DNA from: Bog-756 sp963835465
GTDB lineage: Bacteria; Actinomycetota; Acidimicrobiia; Acidimicrobiales; RAAP-2
Direction of reading: 5' to 3'
NCBI GenBank assembly: GCA_963835465.1
Contig: CAWIFR010000006.1
Span: forward strand, 558,001 to 622,000
Length of the DNA stretch: 64,000 nucleotides
In this document: positions 63,880-64,000 of the stretch, piece after piece
Layout: each line of letters opens with the position of its first letter
Position numbering within the stretch: the stretch's first letter is position 1
Notes under the pieces: model-generated
Told to the model about the DNA's origin: nothing
The model's database searches: none
Seen by the model: only the letters and a program-made list of their open reading frames with translations
Translations under genes and position numbers: made by a program

Positions 63880-64000
63880 CTAGCAGATGGCCACCATTTG
63901 GATGGCGTGGTTGAGCTGGCGATTGCCCCGACGGCTGAGACGGTGGACGACCCTGCCTCCCGAGGAGTGTTCGATAGGGGCTACGCCGGCATAGGAGGCG
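63880..64000 (-). pseudogene. IS110-family transposase fragment (premature stop, cut by window end)
   Basis: The 39 codons at the right edge read, on the minus strand, ASYAGVAPIEHSSGGRVVHR followed by LSRRGNRQLNHAIQMVAIC and TAG. This is the Transposase_20 (IS116/IS110/IS902) domain, where intact proteins continue past this point with an I-R type motif. The codons after the TAG briefly do so (I-R-Q) and then lose similarity. It is therefore a decayed copy with a nonsense change or a truncated end. The rest lies outside the window. Confidence 0.75.

Noticed and set aside
1..64000. tRNA genes and CRISPR arrays
   Set aside because: T-loop-like strings such as GTTCGAATCC fall inside protein genes without cloverleaf partners, and no regularly spaced long repeats occur.

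Overview
The window is GC-rich, has GC-biased third codon positions and many GTG/TTG starts, and is densely packed with short operons. It looks like a chromosomal piece from a high-GC actinobacterium, most plausibly a member of the Acidimicrobiia. Supporting gene content: a B12-dependent class II ribonucleotide reductase with a zinc-finger tail, a class E-type sortase, DUF4012 and DUF2510 proteins, an F420-type LLM oxidoreductase, a GlxA regulator and an actinobacterial-style PanD. No rRNA, tRNA or CRISPR array was seen, so the taxonomy is inference. A recurring feature is single-base indels, mostly in short G or C runs: about twenty otherwise good genes change frame once, and a stretch at about 25.6-31.3 kb is hit repeatedly. 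This looks like an unpolished long-read or low-coverage assembly rather than decay. I therefore give full gene spans and note each break.

Layout. 0.4-7.0 kb: surface polysaccharide genes (BY-type tyrosine autokinase, three glycosyltransferases, DUF4012 membrane protein). 7.2-10.7 kb: sortase with a small LPFTG surface protein, then small membrane and DUF1801 proteins. 11.0-13.0 kb: a drug-efflux MFS pump and its MarR regulator, with a perfect palindromic operator at the pump start. 13.0-17.3 kb: TfoX-like, VOC, GntR and unknown genes, a hairpin and a tandem-repeat cluster. 17.3-20.6 kb: nrdJ behind a long leader, a consensus promoter and a pair of NrdR-like boxes.

20.8-32.8 kb: glycerol kinase, ACT-domain protein, PlsC-type acyltransferase, acetoacetate decarboxylase-like protein, TetR, SMP-30 protein, aminotransferase, LLM oxidoreductase, SRPBCC protein, a glycosyltransferase translationally coupled to queG, and a 2-hydroxyacid dehydrogenase. 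32.9-37.9 kb: acyl-CoA ligase, hydrolase, methylmalonate-semialdehyde dehydrogenase and an FMN-binding protein. 37.9-45.6 kb: a coherent amine-catabolism block (alanine dehydrogenase, APC permease, aminobutyraldehyde-type dehydrogenase, Lrp regulator, class III aminotransferase, FAD amine oxidoreductase). It suggests uptake of a diamine such as putrescine, transamination to pyruvate, oxidation of the aldehyde, and recycling of alanine to pyruvate by Ald.

45.6-64 kb: aquaporin, panD, two overlapping DJ-1-superfamily genes (one GlxA-type), then a mix of hydrolases, dehydrogenases, VOC, MBL-fold, FMN-binding, GNAT, SRPBCC, alkyltransferase-like, PIG-L and metallophosphoesterase genes. The window ends inside a decayed IS110-family transposase. 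I found no clear undescribed system. The best leads are the regulatory architecture upstream of nrdJ, the MarR operator, the tandem repeats behind nrdJ and the sortase/substrate pair.
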